From Muricoccus pecuniae (GTDB lineage Bacteria; Pseudomonadota; Alphaproteobacteria; Acetobacterales; Acetobacteraceae), in contig NZ_JACIJD010000005.1 in assembly GCF_014199205.1 (NCBI RefSeq), positions 124,001-188,000 of the forward strand: 64,000 bases of DNA. Reading direction: 5' to 3'. Below the pieces are notes generated by a model, which was not told where the DNA came from, searched no databases, and was given only the letters and a program-made list of their open reading frames with translations. Made by a program: the position numbers and the translations under genes. Below, one piece after another: positions 41,369-50,844 of the stretch. Position 1 is the stretch's first letter, and the number at the start of each line of letters is the position of its first letter.

Positions 41369-41769
41369 GCGATACCCCGAAGGGCAAGTTCCTCCACACC
41401 ATGATCCGGGTCGGGGACCTGGAGCGCAGCATCGCCTTTTACACGAAGATGTTCGGCATGCGGGAGCTGCGCCGGAACGACGTGCCCGACGGCAAGTACA
41501 CCCTCGCCTTCCTCGGCTATGGCGGCAACGCGGCCGGCGAGGGCGAGATCGAGCTGACCTACAACTACGGGGTCGAGAAGTACGAGATCGGCACCGCCTT
41601 CGGACACCTCGCCATCGGCGTGCCCGATGTCTACGCCGCCTGCGAGCGCATCAAGGCCGAGGGCGGCAAGGTGGTGCGCGAGGCCGGGCCGCTGAAGTTC
41701 GGGACCACGATCATCGCCTTCGTCGAGGACCCCGACGGCTACAAGATCGAGCTGATCCAGCGCGCCTGA
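41365..41769 (+). CDS. gloA: Lactoylglutathione lyase (glyoxalase I)
   Basis: Converts the methylglyoxal-glutathione hemithioacetal to lactoylglutathione. 134 residues, the family norm. It begins with [20 protein letters not shown]. Metal ligands are expected at H12 (FLHTMIR), E57 (IELTYN), H76 (GHLAIGV) and E124 (KIELIQ). The ATG at 41365 overlaps lpxI and is preceded by GCAGGAG. Its presence in the lipid A cluster is unusual for function but tightly coupled. Confidence 0.96.
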   Translation: MSDTPKGKFLHTMIRVGDLERSIAFYTKMFGMRELRRNDVPDGKYTLAFLGYGGNAAGEGEIELTYNYGVEKYEIGTAFGHLAIGVPDVYAACERIKAEGGKVVREAGPLKFGTTIIAFVEDPDGYKIELIQRA

Positions 41770-41779
41770 GCCCGGGCGC

Positions 41780-43177
41780 GTGACCCCGGACCCCTTCCGC
41801 CTCATCACCGATGCCGCCTCCCGCACCGGGGAGGCGGCCCTCGCCCTGGCCGGGCGGGAAAGGTTGAGGCTGGCCGTCACCGGCCTGTCGCGGGCGGGGA
41901 AGACGGTGTTCCTCACCTCCCTCGTCGCCAATCTCGTGGCGGCCGGGGCGGGGCGGCGCACCCTGCCGGCGCTGGAGGCGACGTCGGGCCGGTTGCGCGC
42001 CGCGCGCACGGTTCCGCCGGGGGTGGAGGCGACACCGCGCTTCGACGCGGAGGCCCATCTCGCGGCGCTGGCCGCCGATCCGCCGGAATGGCCCGCGCGG
42101 ACGGAGGACCTCTCCACCCTCTCCGTCCTGCTGACGCTGCGGCGGCGCGGGATCTACGGCCAGGTGCTGCCCGACCGCGAGGTCACGCTCGACCTGCTGG
42201 ACTATCCCGGCGAGTGGCTGCTCGACCTCCCCATGTTCGCCCAGGACTTCGCCGAGTGGTCGGACGCCACCCTCGCGCGCCTCTCCACGGGCATCCGCGC
42301 GGCCCCGGCGGCCGAGTTCCTCGCCTTCGCCCGCGCCCTGCCGGCCAATGCCCCGGCGGAGGATTCCCTCGCCCGCCGCGGCCACGCGCTCTACCGCGCC
42401 TTCCTGCTGGACGCGCGAGACCGGCTGGGGCTGCGCTTCCTCCAGCCCGGCCGCTTCCTCAACCCCGGACCCTCAGGCGACGCGCCGCTTCTCTGGTTCT
42501 TCCCGCTGCCCTCCGCGGCGCGCGAATCCCCGCTCGGGGAACTGCTCGCCCGGCGGCACGAGGCCTATCTGCGGGACCAGCGCGACCGCTTCCTCGATCC
42601 CGTCTTCCGCCGCTTCGACCGGCAGGTCGTGCTGGTGGACGTGCTCGGCGCCCTCCATGCCGGGCGCGAGGCCTTCGAGGACACGGCCGAGGCGCTCTCC
42701 GCCATCTCCGCCACGCTGCGCTACGGGCGCGGCTGGCTGGACCTGCTGACCGGCGCCGGCATCGCCCGCGTGGCCTTCGCCGCGACGAAGGCGGACCACG
42801 TGCCGGAGGTGAGCCGCGACAGCCTCGCCTCCCTTCTCTCCGACCTCGTGGACGCGCCGCGCCGGCGGGCGGAGATCGCGGGCGCCTCCGTCTCCGTCCA
42901 TCCCGTCGCCGCCATCCGTTGCACGCAGGAGGCGACGGCGGCGCATGAGGGGCGGGTGGCCCCGGCCGTGCGGGGCGTGCTGCTGGAAAACGGGCGCTGG
43001 GCGACGGTGGACCCGGGCCTCGTTCCGGCCCGCCGTCCGCCGGAGAGCTTCTGGAACGCCGCCTATTTCGAGATGCCGGTCTTCCGACCCCCCGCGCTGG
43101 AGGCGGGCGGGCGGGCGGGCGTGCCGCATCTCGGCCTCGACGGCCTTCTCTCCACCCTCCTGGGCGACGCGCTGTAA
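41780..43177 (+). CDS. YcjX-like P-loop NTPase
   Basis: 465-residue protein of the YcjX family, whose physiological role is not firmly known. The nucleotide-binding loop GLSRAGKT is at 35-42. A downstream DLLDYPGEWLLDL has the Walker B/G3-like aspartate and glycine. An FAATKADHVPE segment resembles the NKxD base-recognition motif of GTPases. GTG start at 41780, ten bases after gloA. It is followed by a YcjF-like membrane protein, the pairing seen in many proteobacteria. Confidence 0.88.
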   Translation: MTPDPFRLITDAASRTGEAALALAGRERLRLAVTGLSRAGKTVFLTSLVANLVAAGAGRRTLPALEATSGRLRAARTVPPGVEATPRFDAEAHLAALAADPPEWPARTEDLSTLSVLLTLRRRGIYGQVLPDREVTLDLLDYPGEWLLDLPMFAQDFAEWSDATLARLSTGIRAAPAAEFLAFARALPANAPAEDSLARRGHALYRAFLLDARDRLGLRFLQPGRFLNPGPSGDAPLLWFFPLPSAARESPLGELLARRHEAYLRDQRDRFLDPVFRRFDRQVVLVDVLGALHAGREAFEDTAEALSAISATLRYGRGWLDLLTGAGIARVAFAATKADHVPEVSRDSLASLLSDLVDAPRRRAEIAGASVSVHPVAAIRCTQEATAAHEGRVAPAVRGVLLENGRWATVDPGLVPARRPPESFWNAAYFEMPVFRPPALEAGGRAGVPHLGLDGLLSTLLGDAL

Positions 43178-43209
43178 TCCGGGGCGGGGCGGGCCATATG
43201 CGCCCGGCC

Positions 43210-44079
43210 ATGAGCGAGACCGCCCCCCGACCGCCCCGCGTGATCCTCGAGGAAGAGGCCGGCCCCGCGCGCCTCGACCACGGCTGGGAGGGCGGCACCG
43301 AGCCCGCATCCATCCCGTCGGCGGGCTTCTCGACCCTGTCGCTCCTGGCGATCGGCCTCTCGGCCCTGATCCTGGGCTTCGCCGCCCTCGCGGCCGGCAA
43401 CTACGTCGCGGAGCAGTTCGCGCGCGCGGCCTGGCTCGGCTGGCTCACCCTCCTCGTCGCCCTCGGCGGCTTCGGGACGATCTTCTGGGCCATCCTGCGC
43501 GAGTTCCGGGCCCTCCTGCTGCTACGCGAGGTGGACGCCGCCCGCGCCGCCTTCGCGCGGGGCGACTTCACCGGGGCCAAGGCGCATGTCCTCTCCTGGG
43601 CGGAGCCGATCCCGCTCGCCGCCCCCTTCCTTCCCGCGCTCCGCGAGGCGCCGGACCTGCCCGCCCTACGCGCCCTGCTGGAGAGCGGCCCGCTCGCCTC
43701 GCTGGACGGCGAATCGCGCCTGATCGGGCGCCTCGCGGCCGTGCAGGGCTTCGCGGCCACGGCGATCAGCCCCTCTCCCGCCCTCGACGCCCTGGTCGTG
43801 GGCTGGCGCGGGTTGCGGCTGGTGCGGCAGGTGGCCGCGCTGCACGGGATGCGCCCAGGGATCGCCGCCACCGCGTCCCTCCTGCGCCGCGCCGCCTTCG
43901 ACGCGGCGACGGTGGCAGCGACGGAGGTGGCGACCGACACCGCCGTGCGGGCCATCGTGAGCAACCCGCTCGTCGGGCATGTCGTGGGCGAGGCCGCCAC
44001 CGGGGCTGTGGCCGCGCGGCGCTTGATCACCTTAGCGCGAGCGACCTCTTCCGCGTGCCGGATCCTTCCAACCAACTGA
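43210..44079 (+). CDS. YcjF/DUF697-like inner-membrane protein
   Basis: 289-residue membrane protein of the TIGR01620/YcjF type. After a soluble N terminus come two helices (about 40-63 and 72-93), a basic soluble region, and a C-terminal DUF697-like segment rich in Ala, Thr and Val (from about 200). Function is unknown; it usually accompanies the YcjX-type P-loop protein, as here. The start could also be ATG 43198, four codons earlier. Confidence 0.75.
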   Translation: MSETAPRPPRVILEEEAGPARLDHGWEGGTEPASIPSAGFSTLSLLAIGLSALILGFAALAAGNYVAEQFARAAWLGWLTLLVALGGFGTIFWAILREFRALLLLREVDAARAAFARGDFTGAKAHVLSWAEPIPLAAPFLPALREAPDLPALRALLESGPLASLDGESRLIGRLAAVQGFAATAISPSPALDALVVGWRGLRLVRQVAALHGMRPGIAATASLLRRAAFDAATVAATEVATDTAVRAIVSNPLVGHVVGEAATGAVAARRLITLARATSSACRILPTN

Positions 44080-44160
44080 AAATGCTCAACTCGATAAGGA
44101 GGGCCTTTAGGGGCGCGTAATTTTTTCCTGGCAGAGTGCCTGCATCTGCGAGGAGAGCCC

Positions 44161-46227
44161 ATGCATATCCGTACCCTGTTGCTCGCCGGTGTCACCGCGA
44201 TTGCCATTCCGGGCCTCGGGGTCCTGGGCTGGAATTCCTGGCAGGCCTGGACGGGCTGGGAGAAGGCCGAGCGCGCCACCTACTCCACCCGTGTGCTGAA
44301 CGGCACCCTGCGGGGCATGGCGGCCATCGGCGTGGAGATGGGGGTACTTAGCTCCGCTGCCCGCACCGGGACGGGCGACATCGCTGCGCTGGCCAGCGAT
44401 GCCCGCCTCACGGACGGGCTGCTGGACGGCGCCCGCCAGGCCCTCCTGGCCGAGGGACGGGATGCCGGCCCGATCGACCGCTCGGCGCATATGCTGAACG
44501 CCCTTCGCCGGCGCGTGGGGGAACATGTGGCCAAGGGGGGGAGGGAAGGCGACCCGCGGCTGGTGTCCGACCTCCTCAATGCCCGCAGCGAAATCATCGA
44601 TGGCATGGACGCCGCCGCGCGGAGCGCCGAGAAGCGCATCAACGAGGCCGCGCCCGAGATCGCGATCCTTGCCGAGATCGGGCGGCAGATCACGGCGCTG
44701 CGGACGGAACTCGGCGCGCGGAGCCTCGCCATCAACGCCTGGCGGGGCGGGCAGCCGGTGACAGCGAGCGCCGTGGCCAATGCCCAGATCCTGACGGGAC
44801 GGGCCGGGATGACGATGGAAACCGCGCGCCGGCTGACCGCGGAGGTGGGCGACCCGGATCTCCTCAAGGTCCTGGAGAGGGTGGAGGCCGACTACACCCG
44901 CGCCGCGGAGCCGCAGTACCGTGCCTATGTCGAGGCCGCCGCAGCGAGCCTGCTCTCCCGTGCCGCGCCGGCCTGGCCCAGCGGCAACGCGGAGTACCAG
45001 CGCTGGACCGTCGAGGCGTTGACCCAGGTACTCCCGCTGCGCGACGCGGCGCTCGAAGCTGCGCTGGAGAGGGGCGATTCCGCGGCCGCTGCCGCCCGCA
45101 CCCGCCTGCTGGTCAGCCTGCTGCTCGCCGGGATGGCCCTGCTCGTCGCCATCGGCAGTATCAACCTCCTGCTGCGCCGGCTCGTGACGCCCGTGCGCGA
45201 CCTGACCGACGGGGTGGGCCGGATCGCGGCCGGCGAGCTGGACATCGAGGTTCCCCATCGCGGCCGCCCGGACGAGGTCGGGGCCATGGCCGAGGCGATC
45301 GAGGTGCTGCGTGCCAACTCCGTCGCCCGCCGGAGCCTCGCCGCCGAGGCGGAGGCCGCGCGGGAGACGCGCGAGGTGCGGGCCGCGGAGATGGAAGGGC
45401 TGGTGCGCGGCTTCCAGGCACAGGCAGGGGAGATGGCGCGGACCCTCTCCTCCGCCTCCACCGAGCTGGAGGCGACGGCGCGCGGCATGACGGCCACGGC
45501 CGAGGGCACCAGCAGCCAGGCTGGCCGCGTGGTCTCGGCCGCTGAGCAGGCGAGTTCGGGCGTCCAGACCGTTGCCTCCGCGGCTGAGCAGCTGACGGCC
45601 TCGATCGGCGAGATCAGCCGCCAAGTTTCCCAGGCAACCACCGTCGCCGGCCGCGCCGTGGATGACGCCCGCCGCACGGACGCCACGGTGCAGACCCTGG
45701 CCCAGGGCGCGGCGCGGATCGGGGACGTGGTGCGCCTCATCAGCGACATCGCGGGGCAGACGAACCTGCTCGCCCTCAACGCGACCATTGAGGCGGCGCG
45801 CGCCGGCGAGGCGGGCCGGGGCTTCGCGGTGGTGGCCTCCGAGGTGAAGACCCTCGCTTCCCAGACGGCCAAGGCCACCGAGGAGATCTCCGCCCAGATC
45901 GCCGAGATCCAGGCCGCGACGGATCAGGCCGTGGTCGCCATCGGCGGCATCGGCCGCACGATCGAGGAGGTCAGCGGGATCGCGGTCGCGATCGCGGCGG
46001 CCGTCGAGGAGCAGGGCGCCGCCACGGGGGAGATCGCCCGCACCGTGCAGGAGACGGCGCGCGCCACCGAGGCGGTGACGGCCAATATCGCCAGCGTCAG
46101 CCAGGGCTCGGCCGAGACGGGCGCGGCGGCGGGGGAGGTGCTCTCCGCCGCTTCCGACCTCGCCCAGCAGGCCGAGCGGCTGAACGGAACCGTCACCGAC
46201 TTCGTGGCGCGGGTCCGGGCGGCCTGA
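44161..46227 (+). CDS. Methyl-accepting chemotaxis protein
   Basis: Membrane chemoreceptor, 688 residues. First helix at about 5-25. A large helical periplasmic sensor follows (about 26-315), free of cysteine-rich or PAS/Cache marks and perhaps a helical-bundle type. The second helix is at about 316-337, then a HAMP domain (about 338-392) and the signalling domain. The conserved hairpin tip [20 protein letters not shown] begins near 530. No C-terminal NWETF-like CheR tether is present. A GAGGAGAG ribosome site precedes the ATG. No other che gene is nearby, so this is an orphan receptor. Confidence 0.92.
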   Translation: MHIRTLLLAGVTAIAIPGLGVLGWNSWQAWTGWEKAERATYSTRVLNGTLRGMAAIGVEMGVLSSAARTGTGDIAALASDARLTDGLLDGARQALLAEGRDAGPIDRSAHMLNALRRRVGEHVAKGGREGDPRLVSDLLNARSEIIDGMDAAARSAEKRINEAAPEIAILAEIGRQITALRTELGARSLAINAWRGGQPVTASAVANAQILTGRAGMTMETARRLTAEVGDPDLLKVLERVEADYTRAAEPQYRAYVEAAAASLLSRAAPAWPSGNAEYQRWTVEALTQVLPLRDAALEAALERGDSAAAAARTRLLVSLLLAGMALLVAIGSINLLLRRLVTPVRDLTDGVGRIAAGELDIEVPHRGRPDEVGAMAEAIEVLRANSVARRSLAAEAEAARETREVRAAEMEGLVRGFQAQAGEMARTLSSASTELEATARGMTATAEGTSSQAGRVVSAAEQASSGVQTVASAAEQLTASIGEISRQVSQATTVAGRAVDDARRTDATVQTLAQGAARIGDVVRLISDIAGQTNLLALNATIEAARAGEAGRGFAVVASEVKTLASQTAKATEEISAQIAEIQAATDQAVVAIGGIGRTIEEVSGIAVAIAAAVEEQGAATGEIARTVQETARATEAVTANIASVSQGSAETGAAAGEVLSAASDLAQQAERLNGTVTDFVARVRAA

Positions 46228-46248
46228 GCGGGCGCGGGCGGAGGGCGG

Positions 46249-47655
46249 TCAGCCCCCGATCAGGGTGACCCCTTCCGCCGCGTCGCCGATGCGGGCGAGG
46301 CTCTCCTCCCGCCCGAGCACGAGGAGGACCGCGTCGATCGGCGGCGACTGTAGGCTGCCGGTCAGCGCGGCGCGCAGGGGCTGGGCCACCACGCCCAGCT
46401 TCACGCCCTCCGCCGCGGCGAAGTCGCGCAGCGCGGCGTCCAGCCCCGCGCGGTCCCAGGCCGTTCCCCCCAGCCGCTCCGCGAGCCGGGCGAGGCGGTC
46501 CCGCACATCGGGATGGTCGAGGGCCTCCGCGGCCTTGGGCTCGTACTTCAGCGGGCGCTCGGCGAGGGCGAAGCGGGCGCCCTCGGCCATCTCGACGAGG
46601 GTGCGGGCGCGGGGCTGGAGGTCCGGGATCAGCGCCTCGACCCGCGCGGTCTGCGCCTGATCCAGCGCGCCGAGCCAGGGCGCGAGGCGCGGCAGGAGGG
46701 AGGCGGGATCGGCGGCGCGGATGTACTGGCCGTTGAGGTGGGACAGCTTCGCGTAGTCCATGCGCGAGGCCGCGCGGCCGACGCCGCCGAGGTCGAACAG
46801 CTCGATCGCGCGCTCGCGCGGCACGAACTCCTCGTCCCCATGGCCCCAGCCCAGGCGGAGGAGGTAGTTGCACACGGCCTCCGGCAGGAAGCCCTGGTCC
46901 CGGAACTCCAGCGCGCCGACCGCGCCGTGCCGCTTGGAGAGCTTGGCGCCGTCCGCGCCGTGGATGAGCGGGATATGGGCGAAGGCCGGCCGCTCCCAGC
47001 CCATGGCGTCGTAGACGGTGCACTGGCGGAAGGTGTTGGTCAGGTGGTCGTCGCCGCGGATGACATGGGTGATGTCCATGTCGTGGTCGTCCACCACCAC
47101 CGCGTGGAGGTAGGTCGGGGTGCCGTCGGAGCGCAGGATGATCATGTCGTCCAGCTCGCTGTTCGCCACGCGCACCTCGCCCTGCACGAGGTCCCGCACC
47201 ACGGTTTCCCCCTCGCGCGGGGCCTTGATGCGGATCACGGGGGCGATGCCGGCCGGCGCCTCGGCGGGGTCGCGGTCGCGCCAGTTGCCGTCGTAGCGGG
47301 GAGGGCGCCCCTCGGCCTGGGCGCGCTCGCGCATGGAGACCAGCTCCTCGGCGGTGTCGTAGGCGAGATAGGCGGCGCCCTTGGCGAGCAGCTCCTTCGC
47401 CACCTCGGCGTGCCGCGCCTCGCGCGAGGTCTGCATCACTGGCGGCTCGTCCGGCGAGAGGCCGAGCCAGTCGAGGCTCTCGATGATCTGCTGCACCGCC
47501 TCGGGCGTGCTGCGCGCGCGGTCCGTATCCTCGATCCGGAGGAGGTACTGCCCCCCGTGGTGCCGCGCGAAGAGGAAGTTGAAGAGCGCGGTCCGGGCCC
47601 CGCCGATATGCAGGTAGCCGGTGGGGGAGGGGGCGAAGCGGGTGCGGACGGTCAT
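46249..47655 (-). CDS. gltX: Glutamate--tRNA ligase
   Basis: Charges tRNA-Glu (in alphaproteobacteria often also tRNA-Gln for transamidation). 468 residues from ATG at 47655, which yields the standard TRFAPSPTGYLHIGGA start; the frame is open upstream but has no family similarity. Class I signatures HIGG (16-19) and KLSKR (about 238) are both present, so it is a full-length synthetase and not the truncated GluQ. It converges on the chemoreceptor gene with only 21 bases between stops. Confidence 0.97.
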   Translation of the reverse strand: MTVRTRFAPSPTGYLHIGGARTALFNFLFARHHGGQYLLRIEDTDRARSTPEAVQQIIESLDWLGLSPDEPPVMQTSREARHAEVAKELLAKGAAYLAYDTAEELVSMRERAQAEGRPPRYDGNWRDRDPAEAPAGIAPVIRIKAPREGETVVRDLVQGEVRVANSELDDMIILRSDGTPTYLHAVVVDDHDMDITHVIRGDDHLTNTFRQCTVYDAMGWERPAFAHIPLIHGADGAKLSKRHGAVGALEFRDQGFLPEAVCNYLLRLGWGHGDEEFVPRERAIELFDLGGVGRAASRMDYAKLSHLNGQYIRAADPASLLPRLAPWLGALDQAQTARVEALIPDLQPRARTLVEMAEGARFALAERPLKYEPKAAEALDHPDVRDRLARLAERLGGTAWDRAGLDAALRDFAAAEGVKLGVVAQPLRAALTGSLQSPPIDAVLLVLGREESLARIGDAAEGVTLIGG

Positions 47656-47734
47656 GCGCCCCTGTAACACCGCCGCCCCGGCCTGTTGAACCCTCACGCT
47701 TCTGTGATGGAATGCGCTAACATGGCGAGAGACC

Positions 47735-49930
47735 ATGTCCGCCCACGCCGCCCGAGGCCCACTCGCCGGACCTCTTCCCTCGCTGGCCGAACGCGCCGCC
47801 GCGCTCGTCGCGGCGGAGTGGGACCGCTGGCCGCTCTGGCTGCCCGTGGCCATGGGGATCGGGGTGCTCGGCTATTTCGGCCTGACGGCCGAGCCCTCGC
47901 CGGTCTGGCTGGCAGTGCCCTTGCCGCTCCTTTGCCTCAGCCTCGCCCTGCGCGGGCGCCTTCCCCTGGCGGGAGCGGGATTCGCGCTGGCCGGCGCCCT
48001 GGCCCTCGGCTTCGCGGCGGCGCTGCTCCACGCGCGGCTCGCGCCGCCCCTGCCGGAGCTTCCCCGAACGGCGGCCATCATCGCCGGCCGCGTGGCCTCG
48101 GTGGACATCCTGCCGGAGGGCCGGCGCGTGACCCTAGACGAACCGCGGCTCGACGGCGGACCGCCTCTCGCCCGCCAGCTCCGCATCCGCCTGCGCCCAA
48201 CCGATCCGGCGCGTCCGGCACCGGGCGACGGGATTGCCCTGCGCGCCCTGGTGCGTCCGCCCATGGCACCCGCCTATCCCGGTGGCTTCGACTTCCAGCG
48301 CGCCGCCTTCTTCTCCGGCCTTGGCGGCTCCGGCTTCGCGCTGGCCCCCGCGACGGTCACTCCTGGCAGCTCGGCGCCGTTCTTCCCCGGCCTGCGCGCC
48401 GCCATCGAGGCGCGGGTGACGGGGAGCCTGCCCGGGGCCACGGGCGCGGTCGCCGCCGCGCTGCTGACGGGTTCGCAGGCCGGCATTCCCGCGGTGGATC
48501 TGGGGGCGCTGCGGGATTCGGGGCTGGCGCATCTTCTCTCCGTCTCGGGGCTCCACGTCGCCATCGTCACCGGGATCGGCTTCGTGCTGCTGCGGGCGGC
48601 CATCGCTGCCATCCCCTGGCTCGCGCTCCGGCTGGACTCGAAGGCGGCCGCGGCCCTGCTCGGCCTCGCACTGGGCGGTGCCTACACGCTGCTGACGGGG
48701 GGAGGGGTGCCGATGATCCGCTCCTTCGCCATGGCGGCGCTGGCGACGCTCGCGGTGCTCACCGGCCGACGCGCCCTCTCGCCGCGCGCCCTGGCCCTTG
48801 CGGCGGCAATCGTGCTGCTGGCCAATCCGGCGGCGATCACGGGCCCCTCCTTCCAGATGTCCTTCGGCGCGGTGCTCGCCCTGATCGCGGCGGCGGAGGC
48901 GCTGCGCGGCGCGGGGCAAGCCCTTCGTGCCCGCGGCCCGGCTGGGCGCGCCGCCGCGGTGCTGCTGGGGCTGACGGCCACCTCCCTCATCGCCGGGGCC
49001 GCCACCACGCCCTTCGGCCTGCACCATTTCGGGCGCCTTCAGCTCTACGGCGTGGTCGCCAATGCCGTGGCCGTGCCGCTCACCTCCTTCCTCGTGATGC
49101 CTGCGGGGATGCTGGCCCTGTTCCTCATGCCCCTCGGGCTGGAAGGGCCGGCGCTGGCCGCCATGGGCTGGGGCGTAGATGGCACGTTGCTGACGGGCCG
49201 AATCGTCGCGGCCTGGCCCGGCGCGGCGATGACCGCCCCGCCCATCCCGGGCTGGGGGCTCGGCCTTTTCGCCCTCGGCCTGTGCTGGCTCTGCCTCTGG
49301 CGCCTCCCCTGGCGCTGGGCCGGGGTACCGCTGATGCTGGCGGGGCTATTCTCGGGTTCCATGAGCCGCCCGCCCGATCTGCTCGTTGCGGCGGACGGGC
49401 GGCTGCTGGCGCTATCCACCCCCGCGGGTGTCCTCGTCGAGCGCGCCTCGGGGGCGAGCCGGATCACCCGCGAATCCTGGCTGCGAAGCTGGGGGGAGGA
49501 TGAGGCAGCGGCCTTCCCGGCCGAAGGGGAGGCGGCGGACGGCCTCGTCCGCTGCACGGCCTCGGCCTGCCTGCTCCGCCCGCGGCCGGGGGCCGCCGAC
49601 GCGATCCTCCTCAGGGCACCGCGCGAGGCGAGCAGGCCCCGGCGCGGCCAGGCGCCGCCGCCCCCGCCCGTGATGGCCGAGGCGGGCTGCGGGAAGGCGG
49701 CGGTGATGCTCTCCCTCGAGCCGATCCGGGGCGGGTGCCGGCAGACCCCGCGAATCGACCGCTTCTCCGTCTGGCGGGACGGCTCGCACGCCCTCTGGCT
49801 CGGACCGGAGGGGGCGGTGATCCTCTCGGACCGCGCCTCGCGGGGCGACCGCCCCTGGGTGCCCCCCGTGCCGCTGCCCCGCTCCCGCCCCCAGGAGGAA
49901 CCCCTGGCGGAAACGGAAGGGGACCGCTGA
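47735..49930 (+). CDS. ComEC/Rec2 family DNA-uptake channel protein
   Basis: Polytopic membrane protein of 731 residues related to the channel that brings single-stranded DNA into competent cells. An N-terminal DUF4131-type region (about 40-200) precedes the Competence domain with the VSGLHVAI and GGGVPMIRSF motifs. The C-terminal section (about 550-731) corresponds to the position of a metallo-beta-lactamase domain but shows no HxHxDH motif. Divergent from gltX, 79 bases apart. TTGAAC (47686-47691) and TGGAAT (47708-47713) may form a weak promoter. Confidence 0.88.
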   Translation: MSAHAARGPLAGPLPSLAERAAALVAAEWDRWPLWLPVAMGIGVLGYFGLTAEPSPVWLAVPLPLLCLSLALRGRLPLAGAGFALAGALALGFAAALLHARLAPPLPELPRTAAIIAGRVASVDILPEGRRVTLDEPRLDGGPPLARQLRIRLRPTDPARPAPGDGIALRALVRPPMAPAYPGGFDFQRAAFFSGLGGSGFALAPATVTPGSSAPFFPGLRAAIEARVTGSLPGATGAVAAALLTGSQAGIPAVDLGALRDSGLAHLLSVSGLHVAIVTGIGFVLLRAAIAAIPWLALRLDSKAAAALLGLALGGAYTLLTGGGVPMIRSFAMAALATLAVLTGRRALSPRALALAAAIVLLANPAAITGPSFQMSFGAVLALIAAAEALRGAGQALRARGPAGRAAAVLLGLTATSLIAGAATTPFGLHHFGRLQLYGVVANAVAVPLTSFLVMPAGMLALFLMPLGLEGPALAAMGWGVDGTLLTGRIVAAWPGAAMTAPPIPGWGLGLFALGLCWLCLWRLPWRWAGVPLMLAGLFSGSMSRPPDLLVAADGRLLALSTPAGVLVERASGASRITRESWLRSWGEDEAAAFPAEGEAADGLVRCTASACLLRPRPGAADAILLRAPREASRPRRGQAPPPPPVMAEAGCGKAAVMLSLEPIRGGCRQTPRIDRFSVWRDGSHALWLGPEGAVILSDRASRGDRPWVPPVPLPRSRPQEEPLAETEGDR

Positions 49931-49938
49931 AACGCGAA

Positions 49939-49968
49939 CGGGCCGGAAGGCATGCGCCCCCCGGCCCG
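49939..49968. terminator. Hairpin between convergent comEC and lexA
   Basis: CGGGCCGG (49939-49946) pairs with CCGGCCCG (49961-49968) across a 14-base loop, in the 59 bases between the two stops. It could end transcripts from either side. Neither flank has a strong T-run, so efficiency is uncertain. Confidence 0.45.
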
Positions 49969-49989
49969 CTCGGCCCCCTCAGGGAGGGG

Positions 49990-50739
49990 TCAGTGGTAGC
50001 GGCGAACGAGGCCGACGAGGCGGCCCTGAACCTTCACCCGGTCCGGCCCGAAGATGCGGGTCTCGTAGCGGGGGTTGGCGGCCTCCAGGGCAATCGAGTT
50101 GCCGCGGCGGCGCAGGCGCTTCAGCGTCACCTCGTTCTCATCCACCAGCGCCACGACGATGGCGCCGTTATCGGCCACGTCGCCGCGGCGGATGATGACG
50201 GTGTCGCCGTCGAGGATGCCGGCCTCGACCATCGAATCGCCCGAGACCTCCAGCGCGTAGTGCTCGCCCCCGCCGAGCATGGCGGCGGGCACCTCGACGC
50301 TCTCGCCCCCGTCGCGCAGTGCCTCGATCGGCAGGCCCGCGGCGATCCGGCCGTAGAGCGGGAGCTGGACGGCGGCAGCATCGTTCGCGGTGCGGACGGC
50401 GCCGGGCAGGTTCTGCGCGAAATTGCCGCGGATGACATTGGGCGCGAAGGCCGGGGCGGGCGCGGCGGGCTGGGCAGCCGCCGCGGCGGGCTGAGCAGCA
50501 GCTTGGGCCCCGCGCGTGGCGAGGCTGTCCGGCAGGCGCAGCACCTCCAGCGCGCGGGCGCGGTGGGCGCGGCGCTTGAGGAAGCCGCGCTCCTCCAGGG
50601 CCGTGATCAGGCGGTGGATGCCGGACTTCGACTTGAGGTTCAGCGCCTCCTTCATCTCCTCGAAGGAGGGGGAGAAGCCGGTGTTCCGCAGGTGCCTGTC
50701 GATGAAGATGAGCAGCTCGTGCTGCTTCCGGGTGAGCAT
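49990..50739 (-). CDS. lexA: LexA repressor (SOS regulator)
   Basis: Represses the SOS regulon and is self-cleaved when RecA is activated. 249 residues. The winged-helix DNA-binding domain is at 1-65 ([10 protein letters not shown] start, RRAHRARAL wing). An unusually long Ala/Pro/Gln-rich linker spans about 76-100. The S24 peptidase domain has the A134-G135 cleavage site and the catalytic dyad S168 (SGDSMVEAG) and K207 (VTLKRL). An alphaproteobacterial SOS box lies 66 bases upstream. It is last in the trp-moa cluster, with its own promoter. Confidence 0.96.
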   Translation of the reverse strand: MLTRKQHELLIFIDRHLRNTGFSPSFEEMKEALNLKSKSGIHRLITALEERGFLKRRAHRARALEVLRLPDSLATRGAQAAAQPAAAAAQPAAPAPAFAPNVIRGNFAQNLPGAVRTANDAAAVQLPLYGRIAAGLPIEALRDGGESVEVPAAMLGGGEHYALEVSGDSMVEAGILDGDTVIIRRGDVADNGAIVVALVDENEVTLKRLRRRGNSIALEAANPRYETRIFGPDRVKVQGRLVGLVRRYH

Positions 50740-50805
50740 GGTGCGGGCGTCTCCCAGGGGGGTGGGGCAGTCTCGTGCACGAACAAACGGGCAACCGACC
50801 TGGAA

Positions 50806-50820
50806 GTTCTATGAAAGTTC
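50806..50820 (-). promoter_or_regulatory. SOS box (GTTC-N7-GTTC) of lexA
   Basis: GTTCTATGAAAGTTC is an exact match to the alphaproteobacterial LexA operator, GTTC-N7-GTTC. It lies in the gap between moeA and lexA, 66 bases before the lexA start, as expected for autoregulation. Confidence 0.82.
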
Positions 50821-50844
50821 TCCCGCGTCGGTCAATGCCGCGCT

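Noticed and set aside
40390-41769. Apparent long protein ending in glyoxalase I
   Set aside because: The upstream 325 codons are a shadow frame of lpxA/lpxI; gloA has its own ATG and ribosome site at 41365.
44080-44160. Terminator or promoter before the chemoreceptor (AATTTTTT run)
   Set aside because: The T-run is not preceded by a stable hairpin and no -35 partner was found; only the ribosome site is clear.
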